DNA from: Rhizobium altiplani
GTDB lineage: Bacteria > Pseudomonadota > Alphaproteobacteria > Rhizobiales > Rhizobiaceae
Direction of reading: 5' to 3'
NCBI RefSeq assembly: GCF_001542405.1
Contig: NZ_LNCD01000123.1
Coordinates: 126,501-190,500, forward strand
DNA: 64,000 nucleotides
Below, piece by piece: positions 49,221 through 58,493 of the stretch. Position 1 is the first letter of the stretch; every line of letters starts with the position of its first letter. Position numbers and translations under genes: made by a program. The notes below the pieces were generated by a model that ran no database searches, was not told where the DNA came from, and saw nothing but the letters and a program-made list of their open reading frames with translations.

Positions 49221-52200
49221 TCAATGGAAATTGCGGCCTTTTGGCATGATCTGAGCTGTTTCCCGTGCGCCATGGCTGCCAGAGTCCAGTCTCTTCTCCA
49301 TCACGGCGTTCTCAACTGAGTTTGCGAGTTTCCTTTGACGCGGATCCATCGTCGGATTGAGTGCTTGATCCGAACGATCGCTAACACCAAAACGACGGGC
49401 TTCCTTCTGTAGGATGCCGAGCGCGGGGGTCATATCCTCGATATGATCGACGACGGTGTGGATCACGCCGCTCTGGCTCTGAAGCCTGCCATGGATCTTC
49501 ACGAGTCGTGCTCCCATGACGATCGGGCGATATTTCTCGAAGACCTTTTGCCAGACAATGGCATTGGCAACGCCCGTTTCGTCTTCCAGTGTCATGAAGA
49601 TGACGCCCTTGGCGGAGCCCGGGCGCTGACGCACCAAAACCAGGCCGGCGATCGTCACCCTTCTGCCGTTCGGGACGGTGAGAAGATCGACACTCCGCAC
49701 GACCCCGGCTTTGCGGAATTCGTCGCGGAGGAACGAGACCGGATGACCTTTCAGGGAAAGCGAGAGGTAGCGATAGTCCTCGATGACTTGTTCGCCAGGC
49801 AGCATTTCCGGTAGCCGCGTCTCCGGCTCGACCTGCAAGTCGATGTGGCTCACCTGGTCGAACAGAGGAAGCTTTTCGGCAGCGCTCTTCGCATCGAGCG
49901 CGCGCACCTCCCAGAGCGCTTCCCGCCGCGACAGCTTTATGGAGTGAAAGGTATCTGCATCGGCAAGCCGTTCTATATCTGCCTTTTGTAGGCCCGAACG
50001 TAGCCAGAGATCGCGAATGGAAGAATAGCCCCTGCCTCTGTTGGCGACGAGTTGTTCCATACTCGTTTCCGAAAGGCCCTTTATCTGCCGGAAGCCAAGC
50101 CGAACGGCTCGCTTTGTCTTGATGACATTCCGCATGCTGGCATGCCGGAAATCGACTGAACGCTTGTTAAATTCTGCCTCCTCAAGCAAGCAATCCCAGT
50201 TCGATTCATTGATGTCGACGGGCCGGATATCAACCCCATGCTCCCTTGCATCCCTGACGAGCTGCGCGGGGGCATAAAAGCCCATTGGCTGCGAATTCAG
50301 CATCGCAGCACAGAAGACATCAGGATAGTAGGCTTTCACCCAGGAAGAGGCATATACCAGTAGTGCGAACGAGGCCGCGTGGCTTTCCGGGAAGCCGTAT
50401 TCGCCAAAACCCTTGATCTGGTTGAAGCATTGGAGGGCAAAGTCGCGGGGATAATCCTTCGCGACCATGCCTTCAATGAACCGCGTTTCGAAATTGCCGA
50501 TGGTGCCTGTTCGTTTGAAGGTCGCCATGGCGCGTCTGAGCTGATCCGCTTCGGCTGGTTTAAAACCTGCAGCCGTGATGGCGATCTGCATGGCCTGTTC
50601 CTGAAACAGCGGTACGCCGAGTGTTCGTTTGAGAACTTCCTTAAGTTCCGGGCTCGGATATGTCGTTGGGATACCGCGTGCCTTTTCCTCCCGGCGTTTC
50701 AGGTATGGGTGAACCATGTTTCCCTGAATGGGGCCCGGCCTGACGATGGCGACCTCAATGACGAGATCATAGAACCTTTGGGGCTTCAGACGCGGCAGCA
50801 TGCTCATCTGAGCTCGGCTCTCGATCTGGAAGACGCCAAGCGTGTCAGCCCGGCACATCATCGCATAGACGGGATCCTCATCCTCATGCTTATCGTTGCC
50901 GAGATCGGCGAGGGTCTTCTTCACGTCGTAATGCAGGAGAAGCAGATCGAATGCCCGCTTCAGGGCGGTCAACATTCCGAGCGCCAGGATATCGACCTTG
51001 AGGATCTTCAGATTGTCGAGATCATCCTTGTCCCATTCGACCATGTAGCGTCCGGGCATTGCCGTCTTCATGATCGGAACGACTTCATCCAGCCTGTCCC
51101 TGGTGATGACGAAACCCCCGACATGCTGGGTGAGATGACGGGGAAAACCGAGAAGCTCGGATGCATATTTCAGCACGTTTTTGGTCATGGGATCGAAAAT
51201 GTCGAGCCCGGCCGCCTTTGCTTCCCGTTCGGATAGCTTCTCTTCCGACCAGCCCCAGACCAGGCTGCCGATCGCGGACTGGACATCTTCTGAGAGACCG
51301 AAGGCTTTGGAAACCTCACGTCCGGCGGACCGAGTGCGATAAGTGGTCACCCCTGCTGTGAGACCCGCATGCTCCTTGCCGTATTTCTCATAGATATGCT
51401 GGATGACCTCTTCGCGCCTCTCATGCTCGAAATCGACATCGATATCCGGCGGTTCGTCGCGGTCCATCGACAGGAAGCGGTCAAAGAGCAGGGTACTTTT
51501 TTCAGGGTTCACCTCGGTTATCTCGAGGCAGTAGCAAATGACGGAATTTGCCGCGGAGCCGCGACCCTGGCAGAGGATTTTTTTCTCATGCCTGGCGTAC
51601 TGGATGATCCGATGGACCGTCAGGAAGTATGGTTCATATTGTTTCTGGCGAACGAGGCTCAGCTCGTACTCGATGTTTTTCTGAACCTTCTCCGGTATGC
51701 CGTCGGGGAAACGCTTTGCCGCTCCGGTTTTGGTCAGGCGCTCCAAGGTTTGGTAAGGCGTTTCCCCCTCGTCATTTTCGGGAGGATAATTGTGTTCCAA
51801 CTCATCGAGCGAAAAGGAAAGTTGTGAGAAGAACTTCTCCGTGTTTGATACCGCATGCGGGTAATCGCGGAAAAGGCGCCGGATTTCGCCGCTCTCCTTG
51901 AGGTAGCGTTCGGCATTCGGCGCTAAAAGAAAGCCTGCCTCGGGAATTGGAACATGTTCTCGGATCGATGTCACGATGTCGGCGAGGGGGCGACGGGTGG
52001 TGTCGTGGTAAAGCGGCTGGTTGGTGGCAATCAGCGGAATGCGGTTACGATCCGCCAATACAGAGAGCGTCGCGAAGACACGTTTGTCACGGCCGTCATA
52101 AGCGGGGGCGAGCGCCACATGGAAGTTTTTTCGGAAGCGCTTTCTGAAACGCTCGAGACAGGCTTCGAACGTTGCCTGATTGGCATCATCTGCAACGGAT

Positions 52201-52652
52201 GGATCGGGAATGAGCGCGAGCATCATGTTGTCGCCCCATTCCATCAGATCCGCCTCCGTCAGAATGCACTTACCTTTCTCGGCCCTCAGGTTGCCGGTGC
52301 TCAGCAACCGGCAAAGATGTCTCCAGCCTTGACGGTCTTGGGGATAGGCCAGGATGTCCGGTGTTCCATCCGAGAAGACAAGGCGGGCGCCCGGCTGAAA
52401 ACGCATCGGATCAAGAATGACGCCTTTCTTTTCATGCTCCTCCAGAAGCCCGGCTTTCATCCGCTCGAATTTCTTCTGGATCGCCTTTGATTGGGCATGT
52501 GCCCGGACCACACCTGCAACCGAATTACGGTCGGCAATACCAAGTCCTCCAAGCCTCAGAACGGCAGCCTGGACGATCATTTCCTCCGGCTTGGATGCAC
52601 CCTCCAAAAAGGAAAAATTGGTCTTTGCGCCGATCTCGAAGAAGGCCGACAT
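49221..52652 (-). CDS. dnaE2: Error-prone DNA polymerase DnaE2 (ImuC)
   Basis: A 1143-residue C-family polymerase. The PHP domain starts EIGAKTNFSFLEGA; the catalytic aspartates are in PPDIDVDFEHERR; the helix-hairpin-helix and OB-fold (VTIAGLVLVRQRPGSAKG) are in the C-half. The length fits DnaE2, which is shorter than DnaE1 and lacks the tau-binding end. It performs lesion bypass and SOS mutagenesis with ImuA and ImuB. Its ATG overlaps the imuB stop by one base. Confidence 0.96.
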   Translation of the reverse strand: MSAFFEIGAKTNFSFLEGASKPEEMIVQAAVLRLGGLGIADRNSVAGVVRAHAQSKAIQKKFERMKAGLLEEHEKKGVILDPMRFQPGARLVFSDGTPDILAYPQDRQGWRHLCRLLSTGNLRAEKGKCILTEADLMEWGDNMMLALIPDPSVADDANQATFEACLERFRKRFRKNFHVALAPAYDGRDKRVFATLSVLADRNRIPLIATNQPLYHDTTRRPLADIVTSIREHVPIPEAGFLLAPNAERYLKESGEIRRLFRDYPHAVSNTEKFFSQLSFSLDELEHNYPPENDEGETPYQTLERLTKTGAAKRFPDGIPEKVQKNIEYELSLVRQKQYEPYFLTVHRIIQYARHEKKILCQGRGSAANSVICYCLEITEVNPEKSTLLFDRFLSMDRDEPPDIDVDFEHERREEVIQHIYEKYGKEHAGLTAGVTTYRTRSAGREVSKAFGLSEDVQSAIGSLVWGWSEEKLSEREAKAAGLDIFDPMTKNVLKYASELLGFPRHLTQHVGGFVITRDRLDEVVPIMKTAMPGRYMVEWDKDDLDNLKILKVDILALGMLTALKRAFDLLLLHYDVKKTLADLGNDKHEDEDPVYAMMCRADTLGVFQIESRAQMSMLPRLKPQRFYDLVIEVAIVRPGPIQGNMVHPYLKRREEKARGIPTTYPSPELKEVLKRTLGVPLFQEQAMQIAITAAGFKPAEADQLRRAMATFKRTGTIGNFETRFIEGMVAKDYPRDFALQCFNQIKGFGEYGFPESHAASFALLVYASSWVKAYYPDVFCAAMLNSQPMGFYAPAQLVRDAREHGVDIRPVDINESNWDCLLEEAEFNKRSVDFRHASMRNVIKTKRAVRLGFRQIKGLSETSMEQLVANRGRGYSSIRDLWLRSGLQKADIERLADADTFHSIKLSRREALWEVRALDAKSAAEKLPLFDQVSHIDLQVEPETRLPEMLPGEQVIEDYRYLSLSLKGHPVSFLRDEFRKAGVVRSVDLLTVPNGRRVTIAGLVLVRQRPGSAKGVIFMTLEDETGVANAIVWQKVFEKYRPIVMGARLVKIHGRLQSQSGVIHTVVDHIEDMTPALGILQKEARRFGVSDRSDQALNPTMDPRQRKLANSVENAVMEKRLDSGSHGARETAQIMPKGRNFH

Positions 52653-54262
52653 CAGGCACTGACTCCGTGCATGTACCAGTTCTGCGTTGCGTCACGCTCA
52701 TAGTGGCCATGGCGATAGATCCAGAAACGGCGTCCCTGATCGTCTTCGATCCGGAAGTAGTCCCGATCCCCCGTGTCCGAACCATCGAGCCACCATTCCG
52801 TTGCCAGTCGTTCTGGCCCCTCGCTTTTCAAGACACGGTGCTGCTTGCGCCGCCAGTGAAAGCTGGCGGGTGCCCCATCGGGGACTTCGACGGCAAAGGC
52901 GTCCATCGGCTCCGGCTTCCGCAGTATCCGGATGGGCCGCTCGTTTCTGGCCGGTGGAGGATGTCCTTCCCTCGTTTTCGGGGCGGACAGGTGATCGATT
53001 GCGGGCACGGCAATGACAGCTCTTTCCGGCAGGTGGCTCTCCCGCAATTGGAAGGTCTGCAGGCAGTCCTCCCCGAGGCGGGCGGAAACCCGATCCACGA
53101 AGGCAGCAAGGGAGGCCTCCTTTTGCTGGTGGTGTTCAAAATCGCCTTGCGACGTCACGAAATCTTCGTGAAGGAGCACGTTGAGACGAAGGATCTCAAA
53201 CCCATAGCCTGCATCAAAATCATCGTGGATTGCCTGCAGGCGTTCGGCAAAGAGAGCGGCGATGCGCTTTGGTTCTCTCAGGGGCTGCGCGGTCTCGGCG
53301 GAAATGCGGAACACCTTGCCGTCGACACGGAACAGGACCAGTTCGAAGATGCGGCCGCCGATGCCACGCGCTTCCAGGGAGGGCTTCAGGGAGACGGCAA
53401 CCTGACCGGTGAGCGCGAGGATATCGTCTTCGGCTCCGATCGGCTCAATCAGGCGACGTTCGACCGAGAGGCTCGCGACTGGAAGACGTGGAGAGACAGG
53501 CTCTTCATCGGTTCCAAGCGCCTGATCGAGCCGCAAGAGCAGGGATCCGCCAAAGCGACGGGCAATCGGGGCGCGTGGTGCATTGAGAAGGTCACCCACA
53601 TATTTGAGCCCGGTTTTATTCAGGGCGCCTATGGTTGCTTCTTCGAGACGCAAGGCCGCGACCGGCAAAGGAGCAAGCGCCTGCTCGACCTCTCCGTGTT
53701 CGATGATGCCTCCTTGGCCAAAACGGCTGATGGCCCAGGATAATCCCGGCGACGAAGAGATGGCGCCGCGGGCATCAACCCCCATCTGGAAGAGCCTGGC
53801 GAGAATATCCTTCAGAAGAGGCGTCTCGCCGCCGAACAAATGGGCGCAGCCGGTAATGTCGAGAAACAGGCCATCCACGCCATCGAGAGCGACAAGCGGG
53901 GTATAGCGATCGCACCAGTCGGCGATGGCTTCCAGGAAACGTCGGTTGGCAGCTGGGTCGTCCTCGATCACATCGAGCTTGGGATAGGTGGCGCGGGCTT
54001 CGGCAACGCCCATATGCTTTCTGAGTTTGAGGGCTTCGGCCGCCTCGTCCAGCGCCGTTAGCCGCATGGTATTGTTGAGCCGGCTGGAACAGACAATCGG
54101 CGCTGCCTCAGGACGACCGTGCGAACGCCAGGAGAGCCCCCATTTCTTTCTTGATATCCGGTCGGTTGGAAGATGCGGAAAGTGGAGTGCCAGAATGCGC
54201 TGCGCGTTCGTCTGGAAGGCGAGGGTTGGCTGATCGGGAGACGGCGAAAAAACGGCGGTCAT
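52652..54262 (-). CDS. imuB: Y-family polymerase-like protein ImuB
   Basis: A 536-residue protein resembling Y-family polymerases (ALHFPHLPTDRISRKKWG, LFLDITGCAHLFGGE, ISSSPGLSWAISRFG). The catalytic Asp pair of active Y-family polymerases is not conserved, as in known ImuB, which acts as an adaptor bringing DnaE2 and ImuA to the beta clamp. The ATG at 54262 (MTAVFSPSPDQ) is followed by a beta-clamp-like stretch. It shares 155 nt with the end of imuA in another frame. Confidence 0.9.
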   Translation of the reverse strand: MTAVFSPSPDQPTLAFQTNAQRILALHFPHLPTDRISRKKWGLSWRSHGRPEAAPIVCSSRLNNTMRLTALDEAAEALKLRKHMGVAEARATYPKLDVIEDDPAANRRFLEAIADWCDRYTPLVALDGVDGLFLDITGCAHLFGGETPLLKDILARLFQMGVDARGAISSSPGLSWAISRFGQGGIIEHGEVEQALAPLPVAALRLEEATIGALNKTGLKYVGDLLNAPRAPIARRFGGSLLLRLDQALGTDEEPVSPRLPVASLSVERRLIEPIGAEDDILALTGQVAVSLKPSLEARGIGGRIFELVLFRVDGKVFRISAETAQPLREPKRIAALFAERLQAIHDDFDAGYGFEILRLNVLLHEDFVTSQGDFEHHQQKEASLAAFVDRVSARLGEDCLQTFQLRESHLPERAVIAVPAIDHLSAPKTREGHPPPARNERPIRILRKPEPMDAFAVEVPDGAPASFHWRRKQHRVLKSEGPERLATEWWLDGSDTGDRDYFRIEDDQGRRFWIYRHGHYERDATQNWYMHGVSA

Positions 54263-55055
54263 GAGAGTTCCACTCCAGTAGAAAGGAGAGGGGAGCCGGG
54301 TTGCGGCTCTTCTCCAGGGTGAGATGAAAAACCGGATTGCCGATGCTACCGCCCAGCATCGTGCCATCCGGCAAGGGGCGCGCCTGTGCCGGCGCGGGTG
54401 CTGCAAGGAAGCGGAAATAAGCGCTGCTGGCTTCTTCCTCTCCAGCCTGCCGCAACAAGAAAAGCGGGCGTTTCGATGCTTTCGCCCGCAAGCTCAAACG
54501 ACGGCTCTCCGTCAGGTCGAAGGGCTTTGGGTTGCCGCGGATCTCCAGAACCGTCGCAGGAAAAACGCCGCTTTCGACTGCCGCTTCCGCAAGCCAGAGA
54601 GCGTCTTCAAGCTTGCGCGGACTGGCATAGAAGAACTGGTCCGGTTTCAGACCGAAATCTCGTAACCCTACGGCGTAGGGGACGCCTGCTTCCATCGTGG
54701 AAACCATGTCCGCGATCCACAGGATCGGTGGCGGCGCACTGTGGCTCTCCTCGACTTGACGCTGCAGTATGGCGGCAAGCGCCAGCACAAAGCCGCTGCC
54801 CGCACCGGCCTCCCGCAAGAGGTCCGAGCGAACCTCGGTGATCCCGTCGAGCGGCAAGCCGCCATCGATCGCCTCGTCCAGCGTGGGGATTCCAAGAGGA
54901 AGACGCAGGACACTTTCGTTCTTCGCGGAGAGCCCTTTATCAGCCAAGGCTTCGCTTTCCGCAGCCGCCAAGGCCGGCGCGGGCTTTCCCTCAAGCTTTG
55001 CAATGGTTTCGCGGAGCGCAAAAAGCCGCTCGCGCATCACGGCCGGCTGTGCCAT
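54108..55055 (-). CDS. imuA: SOS mutagenesis protein ImuA
   Basis: A 315-residue RecA-like protein without a clear Walker A motif. VLRLPLGIPTLDEAIDGGLPLDGITEVRSD opens the ATPase-like domain; family blocks include GFVLALAA and LWIADMVST. The ATG at 55055 is chosen because GGAG sits 6 nt before it; a TTG at 55067 is also in frame. Its last about 50 codons overlap imuB. First gene of imuA-imuB-dnaE2; a LexA box lies 22 nt upstream. Confidence 0.9.
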   Translation of the reverse strand: MAQPAVMRERLFALRETIAKLEGKPAPALAAAESEALADKGLSAKNESVLRLPLGIPTLDEAIDGGLPLDGITEVRSDLLREAGAGSGFVLALAAILQRQVEESHSAPPPILWIADMVSTMEAGVPYAVGLRDFGLKPDQFFYASPRKLEDALWLAEAAVESGVFPATVLEIRGNPKPFDLTESRRLSLRAKASKRPLFLLRQAGEEEASSAYFRFLAAPAPAQARPLPDGTMLGGSIGNPVFHLTLEKSRNPAPLSFLLEWNSHDRRFFAVSRSANPRLPDERAAHSGTPLSASSNRPDIKKEMGALLAFARSS

Positions 55056-55076
55056 GACGTTCTCCAAGTCTCATAT

Positions 55077-55091
55077 GTTCCTGTTATGTTC
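55077..55091. promoter_or_regulatory. LexA (SOS) box upstream of imuA
   Basis: GTTC-CTGTTAT-GTTC is an exact match to the alphaproteobacterial LexA direct repeat GTTC-N7-GTTC (GAAC-N7-GAAC on the other strand). It lies 22 nt before the imuA ATG, in promoter position, so the operon is DNA-damage-induced. The sequence is seen; the control is established for this gene family. Confidence 0.9.
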
Positions 55092-55216
55092 TTATGGATT
55101 CCAGAGGCGGGTGAAAGAGTCAACAGGCATTTGATGTGAATTTATTCCTGCCTTTGATTCCGCTCTCGAAAATCGTGCGCAAAGGTTCTATATGGGCGGC
55201 AAAGGAAGGAATATTA

Positions 55217-55654
55217 ATGGCCCGCATAGACCAGAGCGAGGATTGGCGGGATCGCCACGCGCCGACGATCAGTACCTTCGAGTCGTTGGCGATGGAGGCA
55301 TATAGCCACCTGCCGGAAGAATTCCGCTCGCTGACCACCAATTTGACCATCGAGATCGAGGATTTTCCCGACGACGACGTGTTCGAGGACATGGCGCTGG
55401 AAACGCCATTCGACCTTCTCGGCCTCTTTGAAGGCCGGGGGATCTCGGAGCGTTTCACGATGGAAACCGGCGAACTGCCGAACCGTATCCGCCTCTACAG
55501 GCGGCCGATTCTCGACTACTGGGCCGAGAACGACGAGACGCTGGGCGATATCATCACCCACGTCCTCATCCACGAGATCGGCCACCATTTCGGTCTCAGC
55601 GACGACGACATGGAACGGATCGAGGCAAGTGCCGAAGAGGCGGCCGAACGCTAA
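55217..55654 (+). CDS. Zincin-like metallopeptidase family protein (DUF1025)
   Basis: A 145-residue protein with the zinc motif HEIGHHFGLSDDD near the end (about residues 122-134), as in the MMP/DUF1025 zincin family. The N-part (FESLAMEAYSHLPEEFR, LLGLFEGRGISER, RIRLYRRPILDYWAE) fits too. The ATG at 55217 follows GGAAGGAATATT. Function unknown. It diverges from the SOS operon and lies 8 nt before a convergent DUF1737 gene. Confidence 0.88.
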   Translation: MARIDQSEDWRDRHAPTISTFESLAMEAYSHLPEEFRSLTTNLTIEIEDFPDDDVFEDMALETPFDLLGLFEGRGISERFTMETGELPNRIRLYRRPILDYWAENDETLGDIITHVLIHEIGHHFGLSDDDMERIEASAEEAAER

Positions 55655-55662
55655 GCCTTCGC

Positions 55663-55869
55663 TTACTGTTCGGACAGCTTCATGTCCGGGTGGTAGTCCT
55701 TGCCTTCGACTTCCTTGACGATCGCCTGAGCGCACATCACCTGGCCGGTCAGGGTGTTGAAGGTCAGTGACGGCGAGCCGTTCAGCGACCAGCCCTTGTT
55801 GAGGGCGTCGGTTACGCGATGACAGAAAGCGGCATCATCCTGGCCGGTCAGAAGGCGATAAAGCTTCAT
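55663..55869 (-). CDS. DUF1737 domain protein
   Basis: A 68-residue protein, MKLYRLLTGQDDAAFCHRVTD followed by LNKGWSLNGSPSLTFN and a short tail. The LxxGWxLxGxPS pattern is that of DUF1737. No function is known. It lies 13 nt downstream of the CoA lyase on the same strand, so it is probably co-transcribed. Confidence 0.85.
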   Translation of the reverse strand: MKLYRLLTGQDDAAFCHRVTDALNKGWSLNGSPSLTFNTLTGQVMCAQAIVKEVEGKDYHPDMKLSEQ

Positions 55870-55882
55870 CTAGAGTCGTCTT

Positions 55883-56791
55883 TCACTTCGCCGTTTGGCG
55901 CTCTGCAATCAGGCGGGCTTTATGAACCAGACTTTCCGCCTGGACAAGATGCAGCCGCTCGATCATCCGTCCATTGACATTGATGACGTTCAGACCTTCG
56001 GCAGCCGGGCCGGCAAAGGCAGCGATGATTGCCTCCGCCTCGGCAATTGCCGCCTTGTCCGGGCCGAAATGCCGGTTTGACGCTTCGATCTGAGCAGGAT
56101 GGATCAGCATCTTGCCGTCGAAGCCCATGGCCCGGGCATGCGCGCATTCGGCGTCGAAGGCATCTGCGTCCTTGAAATCATTGAAGACACTGTCGATCGC
56201 GTCGAGGCCATAGGCCCGCACGGCAAGAACCACCTGCATCAGCCAGGGCACGAGATAGGTGCGGCCGGGCTGCGGCAAGACACCGGTCTCTTTGCGCAGG
56301 TCGTTGAGGCCAACGACGAAACAATCGAGTCTCGAACCCGGCGTGCGTCCGGCTTCGGCGATCGCCGCCGCGTTCAGAATGCCGCGGGGCGTTTCGATCA
56401 TCGCCCAGATGCGGAGGCTATCCGGCGCATCGGCATCGGCAAGCCGGTCGCTGATGGACATCACATCCTGAGGCTCGTCCACTTTCGGCAGAAGCACGGC
56501 ATCCGGTTCCAATGCCAAGACCAGCTCCATGTCGGCATTGCCGAATGTGGAAGCCAGCGCATTGATGCGGATGATCCGCTCCTTGTTCACCAGAGGAGGG
56601 CCCGAAAAAAAGGCTTTCAGATTGTCGCGGGCTTCCGCCTTTCGCTCCGGCGCCACCGAGTCCTCGAGATCGAAGATCACGGCGTCGCAATCGAGCGCAT
56701 GGGTCTTTTCCAAGGCGCGTGCATTGATGGCCGGAACGCTTAGCACCGAACGGCGGAGATTCAAGGAACGAGTCGGAGAGTTGCGGGTCAT
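55883..56791 (-). CDS. HpcH/HpaI aldolase / CitE-like CoA ester lyase
   Basis: A 302-residue TIM-barrel lyase. RRSVLSVPAINARALEKT and DCDAVIFDLEDSVAPERK are the CitE/Mcl N-terminal blocks; IRINAL, AMIETPRGILNA and GFDGKMLIHPAQIE carry the Arg, Glu and CoA-binding residues. It might act on malyl-CoA, citramalyl-CoA or a related substrate. The ATG at 56791 is chosen; the long upstream frame is a shadow of the divergent membrane gene. No clear ribosome site is seen. Confidence 0.88.
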   Translation of the reverse strand: MTRNSPTRSLNLRRSVLSVPAINARALEKTHALDCDAVIFDLEDSVAPERKAEARDNLKAFFSGPPLVNKERIIRINALASTFGNADMELVLALEPDAVLLPKVDEPQDVMSISDRLADADAPDSLRIWAMIETPRGILNAAAIAEAGRTPGSRLDCFVVGLNDLRKETGVLPQPGRTYLVPWLMQVVLAVRAYGLDAIDSVFNDFKDADAFDAECAHARAMGFDGKMLIHPAQIEASNRHFGPDKAAIAEAEAIIAAFAGPAAEGLNVINVNGRMIERLHLVQAESLVHKARLIAERQTAK

Positions 56792-56902
56792 CACAAATCT
56801 GTGCCAAGCTTTGTGATGGGTGGCAAGACAACAAAAAGCCATGCTCACCTTGCAGAGAAAGAAATGAAGGACCACATTCCTTTCCGAAGAAAGGTCTAAA
56901 CC

Positions 56903-57145
56903 ATGCAAAGCATTCGTTCCGTCTTCCTCCTGCTCGCAGGCATCACAGCCTTCGTTGCGTTGGCGCTCCTCACATTCTCTGTGACGATCGCAGTCGGCGG
57001 TATCCTGACGGTGCTCATGGTTGGCCGCGCGCTTTCGCTGAAGATGAAACCGGCCCCCGTTCGCGCCACCGCCAGAACGAAGTCTCATTCCGGCGAGAAC
57101 ATGCGTATCTGGAATGACGGGCGCGGCACGATCATCGACCTCTGA
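56903..57145 (+). CDS. Small single- or two-span membrane protein of unknown function
   Basis: An 80-residue protein with one long hydrophobic region (about 7-42), then a basic linker, and the C-terminal block MRIWNDGRGTIIDL, which I recall as conserved in rhizobial relatives. The ATG at 56903 follows AAGAAAGG. No function can be given. Confidence 0.75.
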   Translation: MQSIRSVFLLLAGITAFVALALLTFSVTIAVGGILTVLMVGRALSLKMKPAPVRATARTKSHSGENMRIWNDGRGTIIDL

Positions 57146-57258
57146 CCGTCGGGTCGTTTCCAGAAAAATTTCGACATCGTTGTCGGCTTGGCTGATCTTC
57201 CCGCGTCTTTGGAAGGCCAGGGCTTTTGCCCAAACCAAATCAAACAATGGAGGACAGA

Positions 57259-57687
57259 ATGGATACCGCAACGGAAACCGGCGCAACGAAAATGCCGCCG
57301 GTCAAGAATGGCCTGTTGCCGTACGTCACGGTCGATGGTGCGCTAAAGGCCGCGGAATTCTACAAGCGTGCGTTCGGTGCCGAGGAGGCGTTTGTCGTTC
57401 CCCCGGATGAAAATGGGCGGACGATGCATGTCCATCTCTACATCAACGGAAGCTCGTTGATGCTCTGCGATGCCTATCCCGAGCATGGTCATCCCTTCGA
57501 AAAGCATCAGGGCTTTACGCTTCAGCTTGTTATCGACGATATCGATTTCTGGTGGGGCCGCGCCGTTACTGCCGGCGCGGAGGTCATCCTGCCTGTCCAG
57601 TTGATGTTCTGGGGCGATCGATATGGCCAGCTTCGCGACCCGTTCGGGGTTCTCTGGGCAATGAATGCGCCAGCGAATGCAAGTTGA
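57259..57687 (+). CDS. VOC superfamily (glyoxalase/PhnB-like) protein
   Basis: A 142-residue protein of the PhnB branch. GLLPYVTVDGALKAAEFYKRAFGAEE opens the fold, and MLCDAYPEHG and FWGDRYGQLRDPFGVLWAM close it. Such proteins bind metal or small ligands; the exact role is unknown. The ATG at 57259 follows GGAGGACAG; the upstream frame has no ribosome site. Confidence 0.88.
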   Translation: MDTATETGATKMPPVKNGLLPYVTVDGALKAAEFYKRAFGAEEAFVVPPDENGRTMHVHLYINGSSLMLCDAYPEHGHPFEKHQGFTLQLVIDDIDFWWGRAVTAGAEVILPVQLMFWGDRYGQLRDPFGVLWAMNAPANAS

Positions 57688-57825
57688 TCTCACGATATCC
57701 ATGGATGGCTGCGCGTCGAATCCGCGCGCGGCCTTTCTCGCGATGTAAATTTTCCTTCATTTCGGCCGAAATCTGGACTAAACGCTGATCAACAAAACTA
57801 CGTCTGCTGACATTGGAGCCAGGCC

Positions 57826-58434
57826 ATGGACAAATTCGTAAAGCTGACGGGCGTTGCTGCCCCTCTGCCTGTTGTCAACATCGACACCGACATGATCATT
57901 CCGAAGGATTACTTGAAGACGATCAAGCGCACCGGTCTTGGCAAGGGTCTTTTCGCCGAAGCCCGCTACAATGAAGACGGTTCTCCGAACCCGGATTTCG
58001 TGCTGAACAAGCCGGCCTATCAGAATGCAAAGATCCTCGTTGCCGGCGACAACTTCGGATGCGGCTCGTCGCGCGAGCATGCGCCGTGGGCGCTTCTCGA
58101 CTTCGGCATCCGTTGCGTCATCTCGACCAGCTTCGCCGACATCTTCTACAACAACTGTTTCAAGAACGGCATTCTGCCGATCAAGGTCAGCCAGGAAAAC
58201 CTCGACAAGCTGATGGACGACGCCTCGCGCGGCTCCAACGCGATCCTGACGGTCGACCTGGAAAACCTTGAGATCACCGGTCCGGACGGCGGTTCGATCA
58301 AGTTCGATCTCGACGAGTTCAAGCGTCACTGCCTGCTGAACGGCCTCGACGATATCGGCCTGACGCTCGAGAAGGGCAAGGCAATCGATAGCTTCGAAGC
58401 CAAGAACGCGGCATCGCGCCCCTGGGCTGCTTAA
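57826..58434 (+). CDS. leuD: 3-isopropylmalate dehydratase small subunit
   Basis: A 202-residue swivel-domain subunit of the leucine isomeropropylmalate isomerase. MDKFVKLTGVAAPLPVVNIDTDMIIPK and DNFGCGSSREHAPWAL are diagnostic. It works with LeuC, which is not in the window. Probably monocistronic, with a terminator 25 nt downstream. Confidence 0.97.
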   Translation: MDKFVKLTGVAAPLPVVNIDTDMIIPKDYLKTIKRTGLGKGLFAEARYNEDGSPNPDFVLNKPAYQNAKILVAGDNFGCGSSREHAPWALLDFGIRCVISTSFADIFYNNCFKNGILPIKVSQENLDKLMDDASRGSNAILTVDLENLEITGPDGGSIKFDLDEFKRHCLLNGLDDIGLTLEKGKAIDSFEAKNAASRPWAA

Positions 58435-58458
58435 GTCTTAAGAAACATAGCATTCGTC

Positions 58459-58489
58459 AAAGCCGGGTTTTCGCTCGGCTTTTTCTTTT
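58459..58489. terminator. Terminator between leuD and the convergent dehydratase
   Basis: AAAGCCG and CGGCTTT flank the loop GGTTTTCGCT, followed by TTTCTTTT on the plus strand. The reverse strand also ends in TTT, so it can serve both genes. Confidence 0.8.
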
Positions 58490-58493
58490 GCTG

